DNA of 64,000 nucleotides from Oxytricha trifallax (taxonomy: Eukaryota > Ciliophora > Spirotrichea > Sporadotrichida > Oxytrichidae), in the NCBI GenBank assembly GCA_000711775.1, contig ARYC01000724.1, forward strand, positions 1 to 64,000. Direction: 5' to 3'. Below, in pieces: positions 22,951 through 34,450 of this stretch; position 1 is the stretch's first letter; each line of letters starts with the position of its first letter. Under the pieces are notes generated by a model. It did not search any database. It was not told where the DNA came from and was given only the letters and a program-made list of their open reading frames with translations. Both the position numbers and the translations under genes were made by a program.

Positions 22951-23291
22951 TTAAATTAAATAGATTTACTATAAATTTCACATAATAACATATTAATAAC
23001 TCTAACCCCTAACAAATTCCCTACAATCAAAGCACATATAAACATCATTAAGGGGTTTTGGGGTTTTGACTCTTTAGTCTTATGAACCGAGAGGTTTTCA
23101 ACAAACAGAATGATCTCTTAATCGTTGTATTTATCTCTTAGCTTATGCAAAAACTCAATATACTACTCTCGTTTAATATAGCGAGGATGAATGACATAAT
23201 TTTCTAAGCCAGAATCTTCGCTAAAATAATCTAAAATTGCATGGGGTAAAAACTTTCACCTTTGAGTCATAAACTTCAATGTTATCAAACT

Positions 23292-24872
23292 ACATTTAAA
23301 TTAAAAAGTTAATAGATAGGTCGCACCTTTCCGAATGTGGAACTCTAAGTCAAGTAACAGGATCAACCATGATCCACTTAGACCACAAAAGTAGGAAGTT
23401 TAATAAGTCGACCAAAGCGCCTGCTTGCTTCCGCATATAGAAGACGGAGCTGATCTTGTTGCATACTTCAACAACAAGCAACAAGAAAGATTAGCGGATT
23501 TCGCTATCCAGGGACTACTGAGTATTGACCTCAACCACCACCAAGCCAATCTCTTAGCACTAGCAATAGACGAGCCGAGTAACAATGACTTTTACTCAAT
23601 GAGATTCAAGGAAGAAGTTGAGGCAAAAATCAGAAAAAGGAAGCTCAAAGAAAACAGAGCCAACAGTCCCCAAACTTCACAATAAATGACACAAAGCACA
23701 GAAATCCCACAATAAAGCAAAGGCAAGTTCAACTTAGAGTCAGACCATTTTCGACTACACCCTAAATTAAAACTCACTATTTAATAGTGAATTAAATAAC
23801 TAACTATTCAACTAAGACTCTAAAGGGACCACCTAGAGAAGTAATCTTTTCAATTTTATACCAAATATTAATTAGACAAATCTTTTCAATAGTTCTAATA
23901 CGAAGCTACCAACTCTAGACATCTGGGGTTAACCAATTCCAAAGCCTAAATAAACTCCACCTACCTGGAATGAGCTCTTTAAACCAAACTGCTCACTAAA
24001 ACAATAATTTAGCATTCACAAAACCCAGAGACCCCTTCAACAAAACCCCATCTTCCAATAAAACCTATTCGACTAAAATTCTACTATCAAATAGGAATAA
24101 ATAGGAAGATTTGGTAATGACGCACTTAAGGTACTAAATAGGGAAGAAAAGAAGACACGTATTTTCAAAAGTTCACTTTTTGACCAAACCTAAAATTCAA
24201 TAAATCATTCCTAAACAATAATGAAAGTACCTCTTAATACCTCAAACACACTTCAATCATAGAATGAACTCATCAATGACAAACCAGAAGTCCCCATTTA
24301 AGCGTCTCCATACTTGCACTAAACACCAAAAAACTTTTCTGGTGACATCAGAAATAAGGAGAATTCTCCAAACCTGATAAGATCCAAAGATTTAAATATT
24401 AAAGTAGAAAATATACAACCAGATCAAACGATTGTATTACAATCACAAAATTAATATAATAAATTTGGAAGTTTAGGATTTCTATTCTAAAATAACTATA
24501 AAAGTGTTGATTAGAAAAATAGTTGTACTTTTAGAAATGTGCAGAACCTCAAAAACTCTAGAAAACTAAATATAGACTTGGAAAGCTTATAGATCCAAGA
24601 TTAGAAATAAGTAGTAACTCTAAAAGATGAATAACATACTAAACATGATAAAACCAAATTCATCAAGAAGAAGAGAAAGTGAAGAAAGAGAAAGCAGGCA
24701 CAGTTGAAGACCATTAGACAAACTACAAAGTCTAAAAAAAAATTTAAGGAAAAAGTATTCTTGCACAAGAAAAAGATTCCACAATCATTGAAAGGGCTTG
24801 TCCCTTATAAATATTAAACATATTTAGATCGGGGGTCCCAGAGACCTCAATGTGATCATATTATTATTATTA
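23292..24872 (+). mobile_element. Retroposon-like (non-LTR type) insertion in TBE-B
   Basis: Flanked by a 10-bp target duplication TTATCAAACT (23282-23291 and 24873-24882) and ending in an (ATT)n tail at 24859-24872. A target duplication plus a simple-repeat tail is the mark of target-primed retrotransposition (LINE/SINE type). GC content is visibly above its surroundings. It carries two long open stretches in ciliate code (23336-23790 and about 23784-24680) but no recognised reverse transcriptase, so it is a 5'-truncated LINE, an unknown non-autonomous retroposon or a retrocopied host gene. Confidence 0.7.
23336..24680 (+). CDS. Unidentified Gln/Asn-rich protein in the retroposon-like insert
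   Basis: From ATG 23336 (MWNSKSSNRINHDPL) an open frame runs through HIEDGADLVAYFNNKQQERL and IDEPSNNDFYSMRF to about 23780. From there a second frame (about 23784-24680) continues with no TGA: PTLDIWGQPIPKPKQTP, ALKVLNREEKKTRIF, SPNLIRSKDLNIKVENIQPD, KFIKKKRK, then TGA and a basic run. Many Gln are TAA/TAG. Two overlapping frames suggest either two ORFs or one frameshift near 23780. No domain recognised. The basic C-terminus would suit nucleic-acid binding. Confidence 0.45.
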
Positions 24873-25529
24873 TTATCAAACTTCTTGTACCATGACTTAT
24901 TAAAAAGGTGTTAAAGGTAAACACAGCTTCATCTGCATTTATAAACTTGATGTTATTATCAATAACTCTCTGCATTTAATCATATATAGTTTAAATTATT
25001 ACTATAAAATCAATCACTCTCTTCTCTCTGTTAACAGTCTTGAAAGTAATACGATTTCTTCTATAAATATTAGCTATAGTCTAAAGCGAGATACGCATGT
25101 CAGGAAACATTACAGTTGGTTAGTCCAGTGGAAAGTGTGCACAGTACTTAAGCGTCTTAGAATCACAGAGGTTGTCAAAATGGGTCTGAGAGAATTTCTT
25201 GATGGATGCTTTCAAGTACCAGAACTAAAATGCTAAACAGGTATCAGGCAGTGATACCTATCAGTTGAGGCATTCTTGTATAAGAGCTTTGCTATAGCTG
25301 CATAATTTAGCACTGGTTTGACTTAGTCTATATTAATACTCGTATCATACCTAGGGTTTAGCAATAAATCTAAATATTTCTCATCATAAATAGACCCTAA
25401 ATTTTGCTAATTTCTATTTCTCATTTTGCAAAATGGCCTAATTTCTCTACTAACCCCAATAAGACCCCAACTATAGCCTACAAATCAAAACACTTATGAA
25501 CATCATTGAGGGGTTTTGGGGTTTTGAAT

Positions 25530-25994
25530 GTTTATACATATTTATATAAAATAAAAAATTCAATGTCTCTAAAATTATTAAATTAGTCCAATTTGATATT
25601 TAATGTATCAAACCTCATAAAACTAATTTTATTAAAAAAGAATAAATAAGTAAAAGGTGAGTTTAAAATCAAATTTTATCTTATTGATGATGGGATAATT
25701 GAAATATCCAATTAACTGCATTATATAAAATGTATATACTTTAATATATCTTCCCAAATTAATCAACACCACAATATTTTCAATATTTTATTTTAACCTA
25801 TTAAGAAATTAAGATTCTTTTACAATATATTTTTTTAAAAAAAAAATCAGATTTTATTAATTTAAGGATCATCTCATCTTAAGTGTCTTTATTTTGCTAT
25901 TAAATTTGTTTTTATAAAAATTAAAGATATTATTTTTCATCTATAAATTTATTAACTGAATACAAGAAATCCTAATATATTAGAAATAAATATA
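25530..25994. other. AT-rich IES-type DNA
   Basis: Between TBE-B and a fold-back element; nothing recognisable. Confidence 0.4.
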
Positions 25995-26960
25995 TGTTCT
26001 GACCGAGACCCCCCATCTTACCCCCTCCCCCCTCAGCCGAGACCCCCCTGAAACAAAGAATCCCCTTATCTCTCACTTTTATTGTCATAAATTTATTTTT
26101 ACTCCAAATAAATTTCTTTCCCTTCGGCAGATATTACTTTTTAAAATATTTTTTGATAAGTTCCACTTCGTCCGTCTACTTTTTTTTAGAACATGCTCCC
26201 ATAGGGAAATATTTATAATAGTGTTTATTTTTGACTGTCATGATTAATAATATGATTTAATTCATAGACATAAATTTGAATTCAAAATTTTTATAACTTA
26301 AATCACTTACACTCTACTATATAGTAAAAATCAATATAATAATTTTTCCTATTATTTTTCTCTTCATTTAAATATAAATACTTTTATTTTTATTATTATT
26401 ACTTTATTTACTTAATTACTAATAAAATCTTATTTTATTCATTTATATTATTTTATTGTAATCCAAGGCATAAGAAATTGTCTTTAACTTTTTAATAAAT
26501 TAAGCTTAAGAAATAAATTTGATTAGTAATTAACTAAATAAAGTAATAATAATAAAAATAAAAAATTTATATTTAAATGAAGTGAAAAATAATAGGAAAA
26601 ATTATTATATTAATTTTTTCGATATAGTAGAGTGTAAATGATTTAAGTTATAAAAAATTTTTGAATTCAAATTTATGTCTATCAATTAAATCATATTATT
26701 AATCATGATAGTCAAAATTAAACCTTATTATAAATATTTCCCTATGGGAGTATGTTTTGCAAAAAAAAGTCGACGGAGGTAGTAGAACTTATCAAATAAT
26801 ATTTTTAATAGTAATATCTGCCGAAGGGAAAGAAATTTATTTGGAGTAAAAATAAATTTATGAACAAATTACAATAAAAGTGAGAGATAAGGGGATTCTT
26901 TGTTTCAGGGGGGGGTCTCGGCTGAGGGGGGGGTAAGATGGGGGGGTCTCGGTCAGAACA
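25995..26960. mobile_element. Fold-back element, G/C-tipped family, copy 2
   Basis: Tips TGTTCTGACCGAGACCCCCC and its inverted copy ending GGTCAGAACA. Near-palindromic arms of about 450 bp, closely similar to 8434-9403 throughout. No ORF. Confidence 0.85.
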
Positions 26961-27139
26961 AATATATATGATTAGATTGATAATATTTTTTAGAGTTTTT
27001 TCTCAAAATTTCATTTTTAATTTGCATTTTAAATTGAATAATTTTAATTATTTCTTTGGAGATATACTAGTATTAATAAAATATTGAACAAGAAATCAAT
27101 ATATTATAAAAAATCCTATTTAATAATACAAATTTTGAA

Positions 27140-27245
27140 GATTCTTTCTACTACTTGCTCTTAGGTAAGCTTTTCAAAAGAAGAAACCTCTCTTACAATG
27201 TCATCAATTTTAGATTCATAACTCCAAAATATATTTTACAAATTA
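27140..27245 (-). CDS. Probable MDS of the RNF213-like gene
   Basis: A short protein-like stretch on the minus strand, SYESKIDDIVREVSSFEKL then TQEQVVERIFKI, with TAA as Gln, stands out from AT-rich flanks. It lies on the same strand and in the interval expected between the 28-29 kb MDSs and the first P-loop at 15.5 kb. Edges approximate. Confidence 0.5.
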
Positions 27246-27969
27246 GTTAATATACCTGGATTGAGAGTTTATATTTTTACTTTATTGTTTGCATAAAGAT
27301 AAAATTATTAATAGGTAGAGATTAAAATTGTATGAGACACAAATATTTCGTTGAAGGAAAATGCCACAATTATTAACAGAATAGGTAAAATTAAATTGGC
27401 AACTTACATTAAGTTATTTAAAAATTTATACTTAATCCCTAAATTTAGGACTTGAACCGCATTTTTTAAAGTTATTAATTATTCCTATAAGAAATTTAAG
27501 AATCGTGTATCAATTTTAAACTATAATAATTTTCTTAATGCTTAAGGATTTATTAAGCTAATTCTTAACTGTTATTTAAGATACTACAGCTGTTTTTGTT
27601 TATTTTTGATTATTTAAATATAAACATATGGTTTTATAATAGCTCTTTTAAATTATTGTTCTTATATAATTATTAAAAAAGAGTATTCTCAATTTTTTCA
27701 AATACAATTAAATTTCACAGCATGTAATGCCATTTATTCTACTTATTTTCAAGTTAACGATAAAGATAAATTTCAGAAAACGTAATACTATATATATATA
27801 TATCCTAAATTATGAAAATATATAATGATCTCAAAATTTAAGTTATTTAATTGGGTTTAAATTAATCGCTTTAGTTTTGAGTCATAACTTAAATCAAGAT
27901 TTTATAGTATGCTAAAATTGATTAGGCTTAATATAAAAATTTTAACACAATTATAGGCTATTAATGAAT

Positions 27970-29460
27970 TAATATATTGATAAAGGTAAGTCTTCTGGAT
28001 TCCTAAATATTGGTGTTACTGTTCCATCACTGTTAAATGTTACAAATGCTGAATTTAAAAAATATTTTTTTATAAATAAACTTAATTAATCTTAGAGTGA
28101 CCAATTCACTTCATTTATTCCTTAGATAATGCCCAACTATCCAACTTTGTTTTAATCAATCGACAACTTTTAATTAGCCATAGACCTGGTCATTATACAA
28201 AGATTCTTGGAGAAAAGTAGCATTTATTCAACAATATTTTTTATTTTCACTTAAATAGTAATATTAATAACAAAACTAAAAAAAACAAAGTTAATAAGGA
28301 ATTCCATAGCTTGATCTTCAAATTGAGCTTCAAAATAGGCAAGAGAAAAGAATCCACTTTTCCTCATTTACTCTAATTAGTCTCCTGCGAAAGCTATAAA
28401 CTAGTTATTTATAATAAATAAACTTAAAAAAATTACTAGTCAATCATGAAGAAATTGGGTTCACTTATTTCATTCAAATAGTAGTCACCTAATAATTCCT
28501 ATGCCTCTTGATCTGTTTTTTAAATTAAAATTTAAAATATAATAATAATCTTATATAACTTCACTCTCGTCATTAACATATTCCCAGTCAAATGCTTATA
28601 GGTTAACCAATCTTATTGATTTTAGGACTATTTAAGAATAGGAATTAGGCTATTTATTAACAATAACTCTATCTAAACTCCATTCTAATTCTTTCTTATT
28701 TCCTATCAAATTAATATTTATAGAAACTTTTAATCATACTTAATAACATGTCAAATATATTATTATGGTTAATTATTTTAAGAAAGAAAATTATTCTATT
28801 TTTAATTTTTATATTTCATATTATTATCATCATGATTTGCCCAAATAATTTTGTTAAATTTAAATTTTATCATTTCTGAATTTAATTTAGAAATCTATAA
28901 AAATTCAGAAAGTACTTATCTTCATGATTAAGTCTAATATCTTGAGAGAACTCAATAAAAATGGTAATTTGATCTGAAAATTAATAAATTTAGTTATCGT
29001 AGTCATTGATTCCTTGGAAAATAAGCAACTCAAAAAGAATAATATTTAGATCTTCACCCTAAGATGGGTTAACTACATAATGAAGCCCTATTGAACCATG
29101 CTTCCATGAAAGTTTTAAAAAAAGTTAAATGAGTTATTAATTTTCTAAGATAATATATAATATAGAGACAAAAATAATAAAAATTATTTCTACCACAATT
29201 TAAATTGTCAGCATTTATTTAGCTTTTTATTAGTTTAATATTTAATTTGCTGAATTTTACATTAATTCAAAAATTATATCGCAGCTCATATTTAAAAAAT
29301 AATGCTTATAAATGTCAAAAAGTATTATTTAACAATGATCAAGGCTTTATTATTTTATATAAAACCACAAATACTATTATTAGAGCAATAGATATTACCT
29401 GGAAAAATAATATTGCTAATTTATCGATCCATAATTCATTCACTTTGGTTTATGGGTAAT
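27970..29460 (-). CDS. RNF213-like gene, MDS cluster upstream of the AAA core
   Basis: Several minus-strand coding pieces in order of descending coordinate: KLSWKHGSIGLHYVVNPSQG, then NIILFELLIFQGINDYDN and ITIFIEFSQDI (29110-28900); DQEAQELLGDYYLNEISEPN, then IDQFIAFAGDQLEQMRKSGF joined across the IES 28406-28440; then NATFLQESLYNDQVYGQLKV, VGQLGIIQGINEVNWSLQD, and NSAFVTFNSDGTVTPIFRNP (28060-27980). The pattern 'VnP...iLFe.Li.qGi.d......i.iEf' followed by a helical region matches the segment before the first P-loop in RNF213 proteins as I know it, but less sharply than the AAA motifs. Other MDS limits here are not resolved. Confidence 0.6.
28154..28161. other. AATC tandem duplication at a frame change
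   Basis: AATCAATC at 28154-28161. Removing one 4-bp copy restores a minus-strand frame joining LKVVDQ to NKVGQLGIIQG. It could be an extremely short IES, an allele-specific indel or a sequencing difference. Confidence 0.4.
28406..28440. other. IES, 35 bp, pointer ACTAGT
   Basis: Palindromic pointer copies at 28400-28405 and 28435-28440. Removal restores FFMIDQ-FIAFAGDQLEQ in frame. Confidence 0.8.
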
Positions 29461-29649
29461 TATGAAAAAAAAGCAAGAAAGATTATTTAAGAGAATTTAA
29501 ATTCTTAACAAAAAATTATTTAAATACAAGATTTTACAGAATTATTATCTTCAAACTCAATATATAGGCACTTAATACATTATTTTTTTATCGGAAAATT
29601 TAAAGTAAAAAGTAAGGTTCAAGAGAAAGTGAAAAATAAGTACAATTTC

Positions 29650-30048
29650 GTTCATTTAGAAAGAGAAGGGTGAAGTTTTCTCCCCAAAATGGTAATTTCC
29701 CACATCTGCGGACTTTCCTGACCGAAACAAAAAAATATGAAATTTTTATAAATTTCTAAAAATCTTTATAATCAATTACAATTAAATAATTTTTATTAAA
29801 CATCCAATATTCTTCACCTTCTTAATAAAAAAGGCAAATAGTTAGTTTTATAAAGTTTTATAATTTATAATAAGATATGGGATAACTATAATATATGAGA
29901 ATTCTGTATTATAATAAGTTGTTTGATATATGGTAATAGAAATTGTAATTTTTATTTATATTTTTAATCTATATTATTTCCAATAATAAAAATTTAAATG
30001 TAGGAGGCGGGAAACAGCAAGAAGCTAGGAAAATTTTCTTTCAAAGAG
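29650..30048. repeat. Diverged fold-back element with GAAGTTTTC ends
   Basis: Left gggtgaagttttctccccaa and a right end with gaaaattttctttc-like inverted sequence around an AT-rich core. Resembles 6919-7370. Weak. Confidence 0.35.
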
Positions 30049-30049
30049 A

Positions 30050-30977
30050 ATATTTAGTTGAGAAATTAATAAGTTATACTATAACACAAAAAAGACTTAT
30101 TTTTAAATAAATAATAGCTTAAAAGTATACTACTAACTTACAATTTAATAAAAATAAACATCTTTTTATTTTCACCTCAACTATAAAAATTGCATTCTTT
30201 CAAAGATGTTGAGAAACAAATGAAAATTTCTTAAGAAAATTAATTAATACAAAGAAACTTCATATTCTCTATTAATTTAAATAATTATTTTTTCATTTAT
30301 ATATCTTTAAGAAATATTTATATATTTTGATATAAGTTTCCTTTGATGAATTTTGATGATTTTATCTTTTGATAAATCAACATAGAATTTAAAGTAAATA
30401 TATTATAATATTTATATAATATATATTCCTTAATTTATTTTAATATTTCTTATCCAATATAATTTAAGAATATAATAAATTAATACCTGATATATTTTTA
30501 ATAAATTAAAAATATAAATATAAATCACCTTAAAAAGGGATGTTAACATATTAGCAGTTTGATTGTTAAATTGCATTTCTGATAAATGTACTTTTGCTTT
30601 TAAAATAAAAAAATAACTATTATTAATTGCCTAACCCAGCTCTTTGAGAGGTAATCAAATGTGCATTAGGACAATTAAAGAATCAAAATTATTTGAAAAA
30701 TATAATTTATATTTTAAATTGAAAAAAATTATTTTTTATAAAGTATAATAAATAATGGTACAATTTTAATCGGGATTATAATTATTTACTTTTTGAAAAT
30801 AATTATATTTATCATTTTACATGATTAATTTAATCATTTAAAGAATCTTTTTAGGTATATTTCTTCAACAATAAATGGTGTAAAAGAAGTAAATTTATTT
30901 AAAACTTTTTTTTGAAGGTTTGCCTTGCATCTACTCAATAAGAAACTCATTCATATTTTCAGAAACCGTCTGTAATA
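30050..30977. other. AT-rich non-coding DNA
   Basis: No coding stretch or repeat end seen. Confidence 0.4.
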
Positions 30978-31384
30978 TTATAGGAACACATTTGAATGGA
31001 AAAAGTATTTTTAATAAATTTAATGATGTATAATAGCGTCAAATAACTTTTTATGAAGCTAAAAAATGTCGTTCTTTTTAAATAAGGAAATTAAAATTAG
31101 CTGGACTTTACTATTGGCGGTATCTCTCTTTATCATCACTAATGCAATATATTTGATTATAATAATGGTTTGATTTGTTTGATTGATTTGATACCTAAAT
31201 TATGAAAAATTTAATTTATCTCCAGTGAAAAGATATAAACAAATTATCGCTAATTATCAAAGCCAATCTGATTTAAATTTCTTTATCGATCAATTATAAT
31301 ATTATCTAGGTTTTTAAGAAACTTAGCTTTGCCATTAATTATAATTTTAAAAATTCTTTTCCTTAGTCAATTATCCTATAACAA
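30978..31384. mobile_element. TA-type MITE, copy 4, degenerate
   Basis: Left end TTATAGGAACACATTTGAAT, internal gctggactttactattggcg, right end ...CCTATAACAA. Mutated relative to copies 1 and 2. Confidence 0.6.
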
Positions 31385-31429
31385 TATTATCAGTATGTAT
31401 TTCTTGAGATTTTTAGTTTATGCTAATTC

Positions 31430-31690
31430 TTTCATTTAATCCAAGAATTTTAAAGCATCGTCTTATATTTGAAGTTAAAGCTTTTAGAAATTTGACAAAA
31501 TAAATACCCTCTGTTCGTTTTTATCATTTGGAAAGAGAATAGCTCTCATTATAAAGCATTCAATTAAATGACGAAAATCTTGAATTTACAAATATTTTGT
31601 TTATTAAAACATTAATTCAACTTCATATAGTTTGGTCTTCTTGTTACAAAACATAAGTTGAGACATTTATGGATAGAATTTACAAACGCT
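31430..31690 (-). CDS. Probable MDSs of the RNF213-like gene
   Basis: Minus-strand protein VNSIHKCLNLCFVTRRPNYM (31690-31620) and, after a short AT-rich gap, FRHLIECFIMRAILFPNDKN, then VFILSNFQKLQLQIQDDALK and FLDQMKELA (31590-31430). Complex composition and several TAA/TAG Gln codons mark it as coding. Same strand as its neighbours. No family motif certain. Confidence 0.55.
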
Positions 31691-31710
31691 AAATATAGAA
31701 GCAATTGCTT

Positions 31711-32788
31711 TAATATTGTTAAAATAGATAAAAATAGGAAATTAAAGAAATTAAGATTAATTAATGATTTATTAGTAATATTAACTGCCATGAATTAGGA
31801 GTGTGCCTAATGCTAATTTAAATTTAAAATCTAATAAATTAATCAAACTAAATATATATAATTAGTGGGCAGGTGGGCAGGCAGGGTCCTAAGCAGCCCA
31901 CTTTTGTAATTAAATATATTTATTTATTATTAAATTGCAATTAATTAGAGATGCGCAGGCTGCTAATGGAGTCAACGTGCATGAGACCATTCCTCCGGCG
32001 CTGCTTAAGTCCACGGTCTTGGTGCTCTTAAAGGGCTAAGCTGTGCTGGTTGTGACGCAACAGATGCAGATGTATGTACCAGATGTCCAACTAACTAGCT
32101 CCTCGATACAGAGACTGAAATCTGCGGTGCCTGCCCAGCTAAGCAATTCGGAAACCCTGGAGATGGTCTTTGCACCGATTGTGATGATAAATGTCTCTCT
32201 TGCAGTTCTGATGGTACAAACCTTGAAGACGACGAATGTGTTTGCGATACCCCAACTAACTTCATTGTTATTGATACCAAAGAATGTGTTGAAGAATGTC
32301 CCGAGCATTACAAAGATTACGGCGTCTATTGTTACAGTAAGTATCATGTTTGTATCTAACCAGCTCTATAGATAACGTTCAACCAGAGATCATTAGTTTT
32401 GCGCGTACTCATGCTGTTACAACCGACCTGCAAACTGACGGTGCATTTGAGTTCTTGATCAAGGATCCAGGAGGAGACAGTGTTATCGTAGTTATTTGTG
32501 TATCCGGCTTGGTGGTTTCATGCACGTTGACTCCATTAGCAGCCTGCGCATCTCTAATTAATTGCATAAATATATTAATATATATATAAATTACAAAAGT
32601 GGGCTGCTAGGACCCTGCCTGCCCACCTGCCCACTAATTATATATATTTAGTTTGATTAATTTATTAGATTTTAAATTTAAATTAGCATTAGGCACACTC
32701 CTAATTCATGGCAGTTAATATTACTAATAAATCATTAATTAATCTTAATTTCTTTAATTTCCTATTTTTATCTATTTTAACAATATTA
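31711..32788. mobile_element. Long inverted-repeat element carrying a host-like gene fragment
   Basis: Left arm 31711-31989 and right arm 32513-32788 are near-identical inverted copies (about 278 bp), including the GC-rich block gtgggcaggtgggcaggcag. The 523-bp centre codes for a Cys-rich protein (next entry). The inner 40-50 bp of the arms are coding sequence duplicated in inverted form. Confidence 0.85.
32020..32560 (+). CDS. Cys-rich (furin/GF-receptor-like) protein fragment with one intron
   Basis: Ciliate-code frame: CAGCDATDADVCTRCPTNQL, ICGACPAKQF, LCTDCDDKCLSCSSDGTN, CVCDTPTNF, ECVEECPEHYKDYGVYCY. C-x2-C pairs repeat as in furin-like or growth-factor-receptor cysteine-rich domains, common in ciliate secreted and surface proteins. 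A 35-nt intron (32337-32371, GTAAG...TAG) restores the frame to NNVQPEIISFARTH, DGAFEFLIKDPGGDS. It then enters a hydrophobic VIVVICVSGLVVS segment inside the right arm. No start or stop in place: a fragment, either a real MDS or captured gene sequence. Confidence 0.65.
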
Positions 32789-32911
32789 TCAATATCTCGA
32801 GTCACTTAATAAATTTAGACTTCCCCAAGCAGCATTACCTTTTTCCTTAGTTCATTTAATCCATTTTCATAAAACATCTTAATATCATATATATGATATT
32901 TTTATAAAATC

Positions 32912-33557
32912 TATTTTAGTTTAAATTTACGGGTAATGGCCCCCAGAGCGGGGCAACATTAAATTTTTTTCTCAAATTTTTTAATTATCTAAGAGTTATA
33001 AAAACGTCAATATAGCTTGCTATAACTATTTAAATATGCCTCTTAATTTCTTTTAAAGAAATTTTAATACACTAATTTTTTGACATTAGCTTAAATAAAA
33101 TGAATAAAATATATTTAATTTTTACAATTTTCTAATAGATCCTTTCATAATTTTGCTAAAGATCTTGCTTGTAATTTTATGATTCCTGCATAGAGATAGG
33201 TTCTTATATATTGAATTATAATTTAATATAATTTTTAGATAATTTTGTTTTAACTTTTCTGAGATATAAGAACCTATCTCTATGCAGGAATCATAAAATT
33301 ACAAGTAAGATCTTTAGCAAAATTATGAAAGGATCTATTAGAAAATTGTAAAAATTAAATATAATTTATTCATTTTATTTAAGCTAATGTCAAAAAATTA
33401 GTGTATTAAAATTTCTTTAAAAGAAATTAAGAGGCATATTTAAATAGTTATAGCAAGCTATATTGAGGTTTTTATAACTCTTAGATAATTAAAAATTTGA
33501 GAAAAAAATTTTATGTTGCCCCGCTCTGGGGGCCATTACCCAAATTTACCTAAAATA
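32912..33557. mobile_element. Fold-back element with GGGTAATGGCCCCC tips
   Basis: Arms of about 290 bp match inverted almost base for base: gggtaatggcccccagagcg at 32931 is mirrored at about 33513-33540. The loop is about 65 bp. No ORF. Its tips differ from the TGTTC family. Confidence 0.85.
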
Positions 33558-33594
33558 TACTTTCTTGTAATAATTTATTTCACCAAATTATGTA

Positions 33595-33960
33595 TTTTTA
33601 AGTATTTATCTTCTCTGTCTTATATTGATTCTTGAAAAATATCTCGTTTAATTGTTTGCTGCATTATTTTATAGTTTCTTTGTTTCCTTAAATCTAAAAA
33701 AAAATTAATAATAATTATTATAATTTGATTGCTAATTTTATTATTCTAAAGGTTCTGAATATAAAACAAAAAATTCTTTTTTTGCAGAATATTTGCTTGA
33801 ATACATTTAATATGGGCAAGTTTTTCTACTTCACTATTATACTCACTTATCAATTTTTAAATTGAATTTATCCTAATAAAAAGTTGAAGAGACTTTTCAG
33901 AATATAATTTTTTTGCAATGGCAAAAATAAAGCAACTCTTTCAAAAAATCTCAAATAATG
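33595..33960 (-). CDS. Probable MDSs of the RNF213-like gene
   Basis: Minus-strand pieces FERVALFLPLQKNYILKSLF, KLISEYNSEVEKLAHIKCIQ (33950-33790) and IKRDIFQESIQDREDKYLKI (33660-33595), in differing frames separated by AT-rich gaps as expected for MDS/IES structure. Helical, charged; no family motif certain. Confidence 0.5.
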
Positions 33961-34059
33961 GAATAAAAATATCAATGAAATAAAAATTAAATAATAATTT
34001 TTCAAAGTAATATTAAAAAAGAATTTGAAAAATAAGGTATTATTATTCGCTAGTAAATG

Positions 34060-34450
34060 AAAACTATATGTTCGAATATATCTGAATATGAAAGTTAATA
34101 TAAACTTATTATTAAATAAAAATGATAGTGGCAGTTAACTTTCTCTAAACCTAGAAAATATGGTACCTATTAATTAAATAATTCAAAATTAGATGGGCTT
34201 AATATTGGCGGTACACTAATATTTATATCGCATTCATGAAACGAGATAAATCTACTTTAATTTTTGCTGATTTGTTTTGTTGATTTTAATGCAAATAATT
34301 AAACTGAAGTTTTCTCGCTCTGGGAATGTGTTTTGGGATACTGTCAATACGAGCAAGTACTATATATTCTAGCTTTGGAGAAAGATAACTACCAGAAATT
34401 TTAATCATTATTAATTTTATATATTAATTTCCCAAATTAGAATGTATAAA
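34060..34450. mobile_element. TA-type MITE, copy 5, degenerate
   Basis: Keeps gtggcagttaactttc near 34132, a gagataaatc block, ctcgctctgggaatg, and a right end cccaaattagaatgta. The left tip is not recognisable. Confidence 0.5.

Larger units (their letters stand above)
19042..23068. mobile_element. TBE transposon TBE-C, nested in TBE-B
   Basis: Left tip GAAAACCCCAAAACCCC at 19042, right tip GGGGTTTTGGGGTTTTG ending 23068. Target duplication ACT at 19039-19041 and 23069-23071 (ANT). 4027 bp, full length, orientation opposite to TBE-B. Carries transposase (plus), 22 kDa (minus), 57 kDa (plus). Confidence 0.92.
18775..25424 (-). pseudogene. TBE-B 42 kDa DDE transposase, split by two insertions
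   Basis: The N-terminus is at 25424 (MRNRNQQNLGSIYDEKYLDL). The gene runs down to 24883, is interrupted by the 23292-24872 insert, continues 23291-23072, is interrupted by TBE-C, and ends in 19038-18775. The last part keeps YSPQFNVIEFYW, where E is the third catalytic residue of the Tc1/IS630 DDE family. Smaller frame changes are also present. Confidence 0.75.
15844..25526. mobile_element. TBE transposon TBE-B, carrying two insertions
   Basis: Tips CAAAACTCCAAAACCC (15844) and GGGGTTTTGGGGTTTTG (ending 25526), flanked by AAT at 15841-15843 and 25527-25529, a 3-bp target duplication of the ANT type known for TBEs. Order: 57 kDa gene (minus), 22 kDa gene (plus), transposase (minus). TBE-C (19042-23068) and a retroposon-like insert (23292-24872) lie inside the transposase gene. 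Without them the element is about 4.1 kb, the usual TBE size. Confidence 0.9.

Noticed and set aside
23400-23777. Minus-strand ORFs opposite the retroposon-like insert
   Set aside because: Antisense to a much longer plus-strand frame, and hydrophobic only by complementarity.
32036-32347. Minus-strand ORFs of 103 and 61 codons, and the plus-strand ORF at 32043-32375
   Set aside because: They are shadows of the Cys-rich plus-strand frame, which alone gives repeated C-x2-C motifs and a frame-restoring intron.
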